Assembly (NCBI RefSeq): GCF_963966145.1
Contig: NC_091056.1
Coordinates: 744,001-808,000, forward strand
Origin: Tenebrio molitor
Lineage: Eukaryota; Arthropoda; Insecta; Coleoptera; Tenebrionidae
DNA: 64,000 nt
Direction: 5' to 3'
In this document: positions 40,253 through 51,275 of the stretch, in pieces
How positions within the stretch are numbered: position 1 is the stretch's first letter
Layout of the letters: each line of letters starts with the position of its first letter
Position numbers and translations under genes: made by a program
Notes under the pieces: generated by a model
Told to the model about the DNA's origin: nothing
The model's input: only the letters and a program-made list of their open reading frames with translations
Databases searched by the model: none

Positions 40253-40612
40253 TTATCAAAAATTAATTACTCCCTATGATTTAGGGATATTCGTTACTAC
40301 GTTGCCATGTATTTGGTTAGGTTGGAGGTTATGTGGTTTCTGGTGACAAACAAAAGATATCATAACCGAAAGGTAGCGAATTCCTTGTAACTGTTGCATA
40401 TGGCTCTATTTCCCGCTAAGTGATGGATGTTTTTTCGTTTCACAATCAATTTTGGTTTCTGGGGGCATATTTAGTTAGACTTAATCTCTCAATTCATAGG
40501 AACCAACCTTAAGCATTAAAAATTACTTTTGAAATTCTAGTTACACACAACATGAAAAACGTTTTTTTCCATAAAAATTCGAATTCTAGGGAGTAATTTA
40601 TTTTTGGCACGA
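40253..40612. mobile_element. MITE-like insertion in a gypsy RT fragment
   Basis: The ends are inverted: AAAAATTAATTACTCCCTA at 40256 and the inverse of CAAAAATAAATTACTCCCTA at 40612. It separates LEVLLGMI from YISKFIPNLSE of one gypsy frame. A partial copy lies at 29575. No transposase frame. Confidence 0.7.
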
Positions 40613-40870
40613 GAGTAGGTGATCAATGATCATACCTAATAAAACTTCTAACTCTTTTTTATTTTTTGGTATTGGCATATTTACAATGTTTGCAATTTTA
40701 CTTTCATCTGGTTTTATCCATTTAGAATTAATGACATGACCCAAAAATTGCATTTCTTTCACATGAAATTCAAATTTACTTTAATTGAATTTAATGTTTG
40801 CCTGTTTCGCTCTTTCTAAAACCCATTTCCAATTTGTGAAACCACAGTTTGAATTCAAACTGCCCCCGCA
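40613..40870 (-). pseudogene. gypsy reverse transcriptase fragment, upstream piece
   Basis: The minus strand reads GFTNWKWVLERAKQANIKFN, a stop, SKFEFHVKEMQFLGHVINSK, WIKPDESKI and PIPKNKKELEVLLGMI. It is the RT thumb and connection of a gypsy element; nothing else of that element is seen here. Confidence 0.72.
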
Positions 40871-41435
40871 GAGATAAACACCAAAAGAAACCAGGAGAGG
40901 GCGCGCGTGCCCACCGCGAGGGTCAAGACAGCGAGAGAACAGGGCTTTTTAATTTTAATTTTTTTGGGTTGGCACCTATTGGTAAAGCGCCACTTGATTC
41001 CCAGCAAAGAATATAAGATAGAGAGGAAGGCTGCGTATCAATGCAAGCGCCATCTCATGATTGTGATCGTGTACTAAATGAAATGCCCTATTATTGCGCT
41101 TGAGTGCCGATTGGCTGAGAAATACTGTGGGTAAGTGAAGGGTACGTAAAATTGGTGCCAACACTTTAGTTTTGAAATTAATTGCGTAATTTAAAAAACT
41201 GGTTCGGTGTAATGTGAAAGGATGCCAGAGGAAATCAGAAAAAGATACAGACCATTCTTTTTTTCATAGCCAAAGGATGTTTTAATGTAAGTAAATAATA
41301 TTTTAATTTAACATTAACAACAAAATTGTTAAGGACAATTTTTCCGTCATCATCTCCATCCCCCCCCCCCCTTCAATTGCCCGGCCAGCAATTAAGGGTG
41401 TATTAAAAAGGCTCTAGGATGTAGTGGTTAGTACG
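40871..41435. other. Unassigned DNA
   Basis: No gene recognised. A run of about a dozen C lies near 41360-41372. Confidence 0.4.
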
Positions 41436-42277
41436 GTCACAGATTACTCATATAAGCAGATAGTGCACTTGACCAGCAATGCATTGATTGTAGCGGTCCA
41501 AGATTCTTGCCGCGGTAGCTTTCGTTTGGTTCGCGCGAATTTAAAATGTGAACCGATCGACGCGGAATTCTAAAATTGTAAATAAAGCAAATAAAACCAA
41601 TATATGAGTTCTAATCAATTCTATTGATGTTATGTCCATAAAAATGATACAGAAAATAAAACCAGAATAAAATATTAACGTAATATATTTTTCAGAAAGA
41701 AAAAATAATAAAAAAAAGGAATACAATTCAAACAAATCAATTATTCTAAATAAAACAGTCAAAATTGAAACGGGCTAACCCATACAGACTTAATTGTGGC
41801 ATGAAATAAGTTTAAATTTTGTTGTAGTGAATTTAAGCCACAGTTTTATTTATACCAATTAATTGTAAGTTATTATTAGGCTTTGGTTCTAAAGATATTA
41901 TGTTATAGTCAATTATAACTATTCTATTAAGTATACGAGTATATTTCTATATTTTCTGGGTTAGGCCGTTTTATCTTTTACACTACCTCAAATAAATGCT
42001 TCACAAAGTCACAAATGCGATACATTCAATAACTTTCTGTTTTTAAGTGTTGGGCAATTTATGTTGCGGTTGTAATATTTTAATGCATAATAAATTCTCA
42101 TGTGGACATACAGTTTTAGAGAATAATTTAAGGGAAAATTCTTCTTTATCGTATTTATTTACAAAACCAACGAAACAGGTTTTTAAATTCGTGCGAACCA
42201 AAACAGAGACTTGCGCACTGAAACTGGAAACAATTCGAGGTCCGAGTGCACTATCTGTTTATATGAGTAATCTTTGG
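41436..42277. mobile_element. Putative element with ~100-bp imperfect inverted repeats
   Basis: GATTACTCATATAAGCAGATAGTGCACT (41442) through TTTGGTTCGCGCGAATTTAAAA (about 41550) is repeated inverted at about 42270-42172. Between them is AT-rich DNA without a frame. TAGTGGTTAGTACGG just left of it resembles a tRNA A box, so an inverted pair of SINE-like copies is an alternative. Confidence 0.5.
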
Positions 42278-42399
42278 TACGGTGGAGGAGAATATCTCTC
42301 TCTCCACGGCTCGGTGCACTACAAAAGCGGAAACGGTGAGATACCGTAGGACCCCGCAAATACATAATAGATTATTATAAGTGTTACAACAATTTATGT

Positions 42400-44433
42400 A
42401 GACGTCAAAAATGGAAAGAATTTGCCCAGTACGAAGAACCTTCTAATAATTTACGAATATGTTTGGATCATTTTGAAAGGCAGTATTTAAGAAAAATCAC
42501 ACCACCCAAACGATTATTAGTGCCGAAAGCTGTGCTAACTTTATTCTCAGATATTAAGATTGCAGTAATATAATTTGTCCACGGAAAGACCATCACCCCA
42601 CTTTTTGCCTTTAAATATTCAGAGTTATTCACGAGAGGGGTACTTCTGAATTTACTTTTTCCGCAACCCATTATACACATTACAACAGTTTCTTGATTTC
42701 AAAATTTGAAAATGATTATAACGGAATCCAGGATGGCTCTTAGTCATGTCTCTGACATTAAAGCAATCAAATTACATTTGAGACAACTTTAGAGTGCAGT
42801 ACACCTACGAAAAGTTAATTCGCCCAGCAAATTACCTACTTACACCAAAATCTTTAAGGTTGCATAATAACTCAAAAACGATTGCTAGACTGCGAAGCCA
42901 AATTCATAGGTTCAAAAAAGTTAGGAAATGCACGACACAAATGAAGCAAAAGCGAGATGTAGAATCTATAATTAAGGCTTCCTCACAATATTTAGACAAA
43001 AAAGCATGCAAAACGATATAATGATGATGTCAAAGATATCGCTTTATCAATTACGTATCATTCACCAAAGGCGTACAAATTTTTACAACACATTATGCAT
43101 TTGCCATCTGTTCGAACTTTAAATGAGTAACAAAAAAAAATCCGCTTTCTCCAGGTCTCAGTTCGACGGTTTTAAATCAACTTAAAACTGCCTTTGCTGG
43201 TAGTCCTCCCGAAGAACGTCTTATAAATGTTTTATTTGATGAAATTAGTTTAGCTACAGAAGTCCACTATGATGCTGTTAATGATTTTTTTAACGGATAC
43301 GCTGATGAAGGTACAGAACGGGCATTAGTTGCAATGATTACGTGGATCAACAAATCGATGAAACAATCTGTTGGATATTGGTTTTTAGGTAAAAGCGGAA
43401 ATTCGGATAAAATCCATCAAATTATGGAAAGAACAATCCACCAATTGAATGAAACAGGTCTTATAGTGAAGTGTCTCATTTGTGATCAAGGAACAAGAAA
43501 TATAGGATTAATGAAGAAATTTAAAATAACACCTGATAAACCATTCTTTCAATTTAAAACAGGGGATGAAGAATGTAAGGTTTATTTAATTTTTGATCCG
43601 CCGCATTTATTTAAGTCTTTCCGAAACAATCTGTTTAACAAAAGGTTCGAATATCAAGGAGGCTTCGTGGACTGGGAACTTATTCATAAAGTTTATTTAT
43701 TAAGTATTGAAGCTAACATCAATTTAATACCAAAAATTAATGATAGCCATTTTAATATGTATAAAAATTCGGCCAAAATGACAGTTTCATTAGCAACTCA
43801 GATATTTTCGTACACAATGTTTAATGCTTATCTAGCCTATAAAATAATGAGACCCGAAGAATTTAATTGTGTTCAAAACGACACTACTGCTGAATTTTTG
43901 TTAGATATGGATAAATTATTTGATACTCTCAATTCTAGTCTTCTTCAACCAACAAACTGTAAAAAACTAAATTACGCTATTACAGAAACATTCGGTCACA
44001 TTCAATTTTTACATGACATGCTGTCATACTTGGCTGATTCTAAATTTGAAATTAAAAATTCTAATCATAAAGCACTGCCACCATGTATAAATGGAATGAA
44101 AATAACCATCAATAGTATTTTACAATTATCTGAAGAGCTTAGAAACGTTTACAATCAAGGTGGCTAAACTACCTTGCTAGTAAAGCTTTTTCCGTAGGTG
44201 ACGGTGAAAATTTAATTTGACTTTTGGAAGACTCCTACTTCCCCTAAATCACAAAGGGTTGCGATATTCTTCAGCCCTTCACCACAGGGCGATGAAGATG
44301 GGGAACTTTAAGAGAAAAATGCGGAAATAGAACAGGTTGATGATATATCAAGTATCCGCCGAATTACGGGAGATGAGTATTTTAAACAATTAATTATTGA
44401 GGAAGAGTCAAAACTGTGTTTCAGCATGTAGCG
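42400..44433 (+). pseudogene. P-element-type transposase (THAP domain) pseudogene
   Basis: From 42411: the end of a THAP domain (NLRICLDHFE, ITPPKRLLVPKAV). A leucine/lysine-rich linker follows near 42800-43020. The catalytic domain (from about 43040) reads AYKFLQHIMHLPSVRTLNE, a stop and slip in an A9 run, SPGLSSTVLNQLKTAF, FDEISLATEVHYDAVNDFF, a frame of 277 residues from 43334 with LICDQGTRNIGLMKKF and YLIFDPPHLFKSFRNNL, and the helical region. After a stop at 44165 the C-terminal end is near 44320-44431 (DDISSIRRITGDEYFKQL). This matches P/THAP9 transposase organisation (THAP, RNase H-like, GTP-binding insertion). Several stops make it inactive. P-type 8-bp TSD and TIRs were not located. 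Confidence 0.82.
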
Positions 44434-45613
44434 CAAAGGAACCCTTAACACAAAAATCACGACTTTGGAATTTTTCGTCTAAAATGGGGCGCTTTAACCC
44501 GTTACAGTATTAAACTTCATTTAATTTTCAATTCATTAATCAGAATATTGCATTTCATTTGAAAGAATCATTTTTAGTTCGGAAAAGTCGATTCATAGAT
44601 CTTGTTTTTTTTTACTCCGGTAAAACACAAATGTATTAAGTTTAAGTTATTCGAAACAGAATCATAGTATAAATTACAAGGTCCCTGTAAAGGAAAGCTT
44701 TTCTAAAAAGACCAGACTAAGCGTTAATTTATAAGATCTTTAATGTGAACTGGTTCAGTAATTTTCATTTTTGTAAACCATTTAGAAAAACCAGTTTCAA
44801 TTCGACGAACCAGCGCACAAAACCAGTGCATCTTGCTAATTTATTTACTGCCTGAATGATTGAACAATCAGAATAAACCATATTATTTAATTCCAACGGA
44901 ATTAGATTTTTTTATTTGTTCTCCGACGTTCGAAAAACTAGAGCGCTTGTCCCGGCAGCTGGACAAGGTATCCAAGCTCCCGAACAGTTGCCTAGCGCCC
45001 ATATTCGAACCCACCCCTTTGCCCCGAAAAATCCCCTGAGAGCGCGGAGCAGTCACTGACCTATTTTGGGCCATAAGGGCTAGCTACTTGACGCGTGATT
45101 GTTCGCTCGAACTATTCAATAATTTGAATAAATTTGTCGTCCTGTTCGACACGTGGCCACGCGCTCTTACATAGGAGTAATCCCCGGGTCAAAAACCAAA
45201 TAACAATTGATTTTTAAATTTCAAAATGGTAGCGGCTTACTAGAAATACTTACATTTAATTTCATTTATTTAATTATCATACCAAATACCCTTCTTGTGT
45301 TCATTTTTGCAATTTTACTACAATATACGTTTATTTCTACCCCTTGTGTCATTGAGTTTCCGGAATTTTTCCTCTGAGGATTTCGGATTTGGACCCAGAG
45401 TTAAATTGTCAAATTTTGCAACCAAATCCGTGGCGCCCTAAATTTTTCGCCAAGGAACCCCCCAATTAACAAATTGCTCTCCGACTGATGCCGGCGCAGT
45501 GGACCAGCCCCTCAGGTAGGTTACAATGTCTACAAGATTATGTTTATTAGTTGTAGTTTTAATGGAATTATTGTTTGTTTGTCTTTATATTATATATTTT
45601 AATTTTTGTCAAT
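44434..45613. other. Unassigned DNA
   Basis: Mostly AT-rich with a GC-richer part near 44930-45070. AACCAG/CTGGTT motifs near 44745-44830 echo the subterminal GAACCGG motifs at the right end of hAT-1 (50290-50330), so the hAT-1 left end may lie here in decayed form. TGGCGCCC at 45431 resembles a primer site but has no LTR end beside it. Confidence 0.35.
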
Positions 45614-45755
45614 ATGGCCCTTATTCACCAACGCCAGTTAAAGTTAACTGTAGATTAAAATATAGGAAAACATTGTTACAACAATAGGTAGCTATGTAAC
45701 GAAGCATTTTAACCTACAGTTAACTTTAACTGGCGTTGGTGAATTCGGCCGTATA
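45614..45755. mobile_element. Short MITE, ~140 bp, 45-bp TIRs
   Basis: Left GGCCCTTATTCACCAACGCC...GTTAACTGTAG and its inverse on the right with few differences; only about 45 bp separates the arms. The flanks are TA-rich, consistent with a TA target. Confidence 0.85.
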
Positions 45756-45899
45756 CAGGGCAAGTCACATAAGGCTTATTTCTGAAATTATTTTGTACGC
45801 AACCAAAAATACTGATGACGCTGACCACTTGATACCGTTTATAATGTGATTTAATATAGTAATCAACGTAGGTATGTAATTTGACTAAAAATGTCAAAA

Positions 45900-47072
45900 T
45901 GGGAGTTGATGAATTTAATTTTTGATTTCATTAATCAGAACAGGATAACGTCATTTTGACATTTTGTAAGAGAATACCATCCTTTTAGTATTTCGGAAGA
46001 TGCAGAGTTTAAAAAAATTGTAAATTTATTGTGTCCCGGGTATAACTTACCCAACCGAAAAACAATTTCAAGTAGCTTGATCCCACAAATGTACAATAAA
46101 GTTAAAGAGACTGTATATAACAATTGAATTGATGCTTCAGCTATTTCTATTACAACAGATATTTGGACGTGGAAAATTTAGCTGCTAACTTTAGAAATTG
46201 TTTTAAACCATGGCACATTGAAAATAAAATAGCTGTTATAGTGTCAGATAATGCGGCAAATGTTGTTCCTACTGTGCGGGTTGGCGGCTGGCGTGACTTG
46301 GGGTGCTTTGCCCACACTCTCAATTTGATAGTTCAAAAAGGGTTGAAAGAAATAGACAGCACTTTATCAAAAATTAGGAGGATAGTGACTTTTTTTTTAA
46401 AGTTCTCATCCTGCCGCAAAATTAAAAATTATGCAAGAACAAATGAACATCCCAGTTTTAAAACCAAAAAAAACAAGATGTTTGTACGCGTTGGAATTCG
46501 ACTTTTGAAATGTTGTTGAGAATTTTAGAAATTAAAGATGCCGTCGTTTCTACGTTAGCGATCATAGACAAAGAAGGAATTAATTCATTGGTAGGTACCT
46601 AATGAGTGGAATATTGTGAGAATCGCAATGGAAACTTTAAGCATTTTTAATGATGTAACCATTGAAGTAAGCGCTGAAAAAAATGTTTCGATTTCAAAAA
46701 CAAATGTACTTGTAGAGAATTTAAAAAGACATATCCAGAAACATTTAAATAGGGAGAACTTACCACAAGAAATTATGCAGATGTTACAACTTTTTATGAA
46801 CGAGCTTGGAGACCGCTTCAAAAATGACGACACCAATGAAATAATGGCGCAGGCAACAATTTTAGATCCACGCTTCAAACAACTTGGATTTTCTAATAGA
46901 TCAAAATATGAGGCAGCACGAACTCAGCTCAAATCAAAAATTTGTTCGATACTGGTGCCAACTCTAAATCTAATCGAACATAACGAAGATACTCCCACGC
47001 CTTCAGCCAGCTCATCATCTTTGTGGGCAAAGTTTGACCAGCAAGTGGAAAAACAAAAAGTTGTGTCAAACC
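45900..47072 (+). pseudogene. hAT-1 transposase, main part (interrupted by hAT-2)
   Basis: The plus strand reads, in pieces, LLCPGYNLPNRKTISSSLIP, ASAISITTDIWT, VSDNAANVVPTVRVGGWRDL, GCFAHTLNLIVQKGL (the conserved second catalytic region and CxxH block of hAT transposases), a helical domain with EIMAQATILDPRFKQLGF, and a serine-rich linker to KVVSN. The coding frame is cut at 47072 by hAT-2 and resumes at 49910. The N-terminal BED finger is not seen. There are several stops and slips. hAT transposases excise and insert elements with 8-bp duplications. Confidence 0.82.
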
Positions 47073-49901
47073 AAGTGATGGAAATTATCAGCTATTTATT
47101 TTTCGTGATAAATATCCGGTATTTTTATCAGATAAATATCTTTTTTTTTTGTAAAAAATAAATTTCATAGAAAAGCATGCCTTTCAACTGGCCTTTCCTT
47201 TAGGAACATTTTCATACCAAAAACATGCATGTTTTAAATTGTTTAAACTTCATAACAAGAAATAGTGTTCAATACCTGAAATTTTTAGGTTATGATTAAA
47301 AAAATTTAACACACTTTTATAATAATTATATTTTATATTCTGTAAACAAACAACAAAATAAAAAAACACTTGGGAACAAAAAGTAAACTCATATTCAACA
47401 TAACAAAAAATAAAAATTCTAAAAAAAATAAAAATCAAAATAAATTCTTTAGATTAAAGTAATTAAACACATTTCTCAATCTTCAAAATTCTCAATAGTG
47501 TTATCGTAAATTAAGTATTCAAAAACTTCAGTATCATTCATTGCAATCTCTTTCTCTCCAGAAAGCCCTTCAGCTCGTCCTTCGCTCTGTTCAGTTTCCC
47601 CTACTTCAGTAAAATCAACATCTCCAACAGCTACATCTTCATCAACTTCAATAGCGTCAGAATTATCATCTTCAGACAGTTCCACTTCTCCATAAATATC
47701 TCCAACACTGGAATCTTGACCACTAATTTCACTAGCTTTGAATGAACCTTCTTCACTAATTTCACTGGCTTCAGCTTCCAACTCTATCTCTTCATACTCA
47801 TTCGAAAGTAACTTCAGATTGTGCTTCACAAACACAAGTTTATTTGTTCGTTCAATTGTTAACCGGTTCCTTTTTTTTTGTTTTTATATTGGCAAAGGTT
47901 TTGAAATTTCTCTCGCAACTAGCTGAAGTGGAAGGAAGACTCAATATACGTGCTGCAACTTTTGTCAACTCTTTAGTATCAAAAAATGCTCTCCACCATG
48001 TTAGAGGTTCACTAACTTCTGCAGCATTCCAAATATTGATATTTCCCCAACTTCCAGACTTACTTTTATAATCAGTGATTTCTTGTAAAACTTTATCCAC
48101 TTTATACTTATGATTAACTGCAAAATCTACTATAAAATTTAACGCGGTTTCATTTTCATCTTCATTTAAATTCAATCCTTTTTCCTTTGGGTCTAGTAAA
48201 TATGCAGCTAATTGTACTTCATGGTAAAAGAAACTTTTTCTTTCATTGAACATACCAATAGCCTTTTTTTGGTCAGCTTTATTTAAAAATGTGAAAACAT
48301 TTTCATCTCCATTTTCGGTCAAAAACTTCGTTTCAATGCTTTTAAGTAGAGGAAAGATTTTTGACATTGATGGTGTATCTGTTTCTAAAAGTGTTATCAT
48401 TTTTAACAGAAGTTCAGTCATCTTACAACCTTTTTCTATTATACACCAGAAATTTCCTTCATCTAAGACATATCGCTTTGTTTGCTGATCTATTTGCTTC
48501 TTAATTCTTTTGTCCATAACAGTCTGTTGCAAATAATCTTTATTTTTTAAAAGGCTTAAAAGTGATAAAACTGTAGAGCCCTATCGAGTATCCACACTTA
48601 CTACTAGAGCTATTTCCTTGTTGTTTTCTTTTAACTGAACTTCTTTCAAAATTTGTCTGGGCAACTGATTATTTTAAAAAAAATTTAATGACGTCTTTTG
48701 ATTTGGCAGCACATCTTGATAATGTTGTAATTTTTTTAAATAAATCTTTTAATAACAAATTTAATCCATGAGCCATGCATCCATATGTTAATAGATTCGG
48801 ATATTTGTTTTTTAACTTTGCCCAAGCACTTTTCATGTTATATGCATTGTCTGTGACCACTGCTTCAACTTTCGGAACACCAACTTCTTCAATTACTTCT
48901 CCTAGCATTTCTGAAATATATTCTCCAGTGTGAGCTTCTGTTCCACTATGAACAGCACGATAAAACAATGGAATTGGAGTTGCTACCATTATATTCATTA
49001 TGCCTATCCCATTCACATCGGTCCATCCATCTGTTAATATGGTCAATGATTCTGCCTCTAGAATTTTCCTCAGCACTTTTTTTTGAATTATTTCATATTC
49101 CTTTTGTAGATATGGCACTGACAACTCGTACCTAGATGGAAAATGAAAGCACGGACGAATTCTCTTGAAAAACTTTTTCATATGGTCATTTTCTGTCACC
49201 GAAAGAGGCAAACCAGCAGCATAAACAGCTCTGGCAAAAAGTCGCTTCAAAATACAACTTTCTTCGTTGTTAATTGTGTCAAAAAAATTCAACAAACGTT
49301 GAGATTTCTTTTCTGAATATGATGTGGATGGAGTAATTAAAGTGTCCCTACTACCAGTACAAACTGTAAGTGTCGTTGCAGTACTTAAGTTGAGTAATCC
49401 CTCTTCTTCCTATGGTACAATAAATTATAATAAGTCATTCTGAATGAGTTTATTATTATATTTCTATATTTACCACATTAGGCATATTTTCAAATCCAGC
49501 CCTTAATTCTTTGGGCGCTTTGGTGCATGATTTGATATGCAACTGCATCCTCTTGGCATTACTAATAAATCTTTTCTTGCAGTAATTGCAGTCACCATAT
49601 ATGTATCTACCTCTCTGATGCCTCCGAAAGTGGTTCCAAATCAACGACCTTTGTCGTGGCATAATTTAACACTTTTATACACGAATTAGCATAAAATGGC
49701 CAAAGGCGCGAATGCGAGACGTTTTATGTACGTTTTAGGTTTAACATTGACTTTTGAGGTTATGTTTTGTAACAAAATAGATAACTTTTAGCGCGAAATA
49801 TAAATGAGATAATTATCTGCTAAAAACGTTTTTGGCATAGCAGATAAATATCATATTTTTGATTTTTATCATTTTGATAAAAATCCGGACTTCCATCACT
49901 A
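47073..49901 (-). mobile_element. hAT-2: nearly intact hAT transposon, TSD GTCAAACC
   Basis: It is flanked by the perfect 8-bp duplication GTCAAACC (47065-47072 and 49902-49909). The TIRs are AAGTGATGGAA at the left and TAGTGATGGAA at the right (minus strand). Subterminal GATAAATATC-like motifs occur at both ends. It carries one two-exon transposase gene on the minus strand and interrupts the hAT-1 gene exactly between KVVSN and the continuation PTAAGIIKF. Confidence 0.93.
47476..49662 (-). pseudogene. hAT-2 transposase (BED finger), two exons, three lesions
   Basis: Exon 1 (49662-49474, 63 codons) begins MPRQRSLIWNHF and carries a BED-type zinc finger (C-X2-C in CNYCKK, then H and C in LHIKSC). 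A 64-bp GT-AG intron (49473-49410) leads in phase to exon 2 (EEEGLLNLST...). Exon 2 has ILTDGWTDVNG, VVTDNAYNMKSAWAKL and CMAHGLNLLLKDL (catalytic region), and the dimerisation block LPSTSASCERNFKTFANIKT. It ends in a long acidic tail to 47476. Lesions: a slip in a T/A run near 48672, a TAG replacing the expected Trp after VDTR near 48585, and a slip in another A/T run near 47875. Two of the three are homopolymer indels, so assembly error is possible. Confidence 0.88.
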
Positions 49902-49909
49902 GTCAAACC

Positions 49910-50175
49910 CGACTGCTGCTGGAATAATAAAGTTCGATAAGTATCTTAACGAACCCTTAATTTATAGAACATAAGATCCATTAATGTGGTGGAATCAGAG
50001 GAAAGACGTGTACCCACGGCTATATGAATTAGTTAAAGGAAGATTATGTGTTTTAGCAACGTCGGTGCCCTGCGAGCGACTTTTTAGCAAAGCAGGTCAA
50101 ACTATTACCAGCAGAAGAAGTCGTCTTAGCAGCTCGAGGACGTCACAAATTTTGTTTTTAAATCAGCATTTGTAG
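49910..50175 (+). pseudogene. hAT-1 transposase, C-terminal dimerisation part
   Basis: It continues the frame cut at 47072: PTAAGIIKFDKYLNEPLIYR, a stop, then MWWNQRKDVYPRLYELVKGR and LATSVPCERLFSKAGQTITS, the hAT dimerisation signature, ending NQHL-stop at 50175. Confidence 0.85.
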
Positions 50176-50342
50176 TTATAGTTAGTAAAATTTGTTCGTA
50201 TACAAATATTATAATAGATTTTTTAAAGATTTTTAGAGAGTTTTAATTTTGATTTGTGAGCCGTGGCGGTTCGTTCGTTCTCGTGGAGAGCCGGTTCACT
50301 CGGCTCACTGAACCGGTTTGTTCCTGAACGACACATCTCTAG
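50176..50342 (+). other. Right end of hAT-1
   Basis: GAGAGCCGGTTCACTCGGCTC and CTGAACCGGTTTG subterminal motifs are followed by ACGACACATCTCTAG, whose inverse TAGAGATGTGT is a common hAT terminus. The left end was not identified. Confidence 0.6.
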
Positions 50343-51275
50343 ATGCCATCCGTTGAGCGAGTCCACCTTTAAAAGTTATAGTTAGAAAAAGGGGAGTAAC
50401 CGGGAAAATCCGTTGGTCGCGTCCGATTTCAAATTAAGAGTCCGTTAGTAACACCGTCAGAATCCGTTGGGCGAGTTCATCTTTGAGTTTCGGGTAAGAA
50501 AGTGAAAAACTGTTAAGCGATTATATTATGTCAGCGATTTAAATTGGGAAAACGAGAGTTCATTTAGGGAACGGCCATCCATTTGTCACAAGGAAAACCG
50601 GGGCACGTGTTCGACTGAAGTTAGGTGTGTCGACCGTGGGGCAGATATTCCACGTTACAATGAAAAACGAGACCACACAAAAAAGGGCCGACGTGAGATT
50701 GCCGGCGTGGGGATCTGCGAGGCTTTTTCATGACGTGTGACCTTGGCCGTGTAGCTTCTCGACCGCCCTCGGTGGAAAGCCTCAGTTTCATCTGGTGTGG
50801 GAATCTGCAAGGATGTTTCGGAGGATACAAGTCGAGGGCACTGCACCCATAACGAGTTAGGCGTCGCAGGGACTTGGATGACCCGACGTCACTAGGGTAG
50901 AAATTCGGAGACTGGGGGGCGAGAACTAGGTTAACTTCGCGATCGGATACCGAGTGCTAGCACGAAGAGCTGAGAGTCCGGGAAGCGTAATATTCATTTA
51001 GGGAAGTTAAATTGTCTGTCATTTTAATCTTGAGCCTTGTTGCGCAATCTAATGTAACTTGTTGTAAAACTGTACAGATTGAAAAAATTACGTGCGCCAT
51101 CGTTTGTGGATTATTTTTGGGGGTTTTATCATCCCATTTACAGTGCCTGCTCTTAATGTCACAGCATGTGTTCCACGGTGACGCTTTGTCCCTAAATTCC
51201 AGGTTTAGTTTCGGTTGTCATTCGACTTGTATTTTTGTTGTGTTGTTATACCGCAGCTAGGGAATTGTTTATTAG
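50343..51275. repeat. GC-richer interval with degenerate direct repeats
   Basis: ATCCGTTGRGCGAGTYCA recurs near 50347 and 50463 with weaker copies near 50408 and 50439. GTGGGGATCTGCGAGG and GTGGGAATCTGCAAGG recur near 50707 and 50799. TTCATTTAGGGAA recurs at 50557 and 50994. No coding motif. It could be a leader region or satellite-like DNA of an unknown element. Confidence 0.4.

Noticed and set aside
41360..41372. Poly-C run as a functional tract
   Set aside because: An isolated homopolymer without associated element ends; no support.
45425..45460. TGGCGCCC as a retroelement primer site
   Set aside because: No LTR end beside it and complementarity stops after eight bases.
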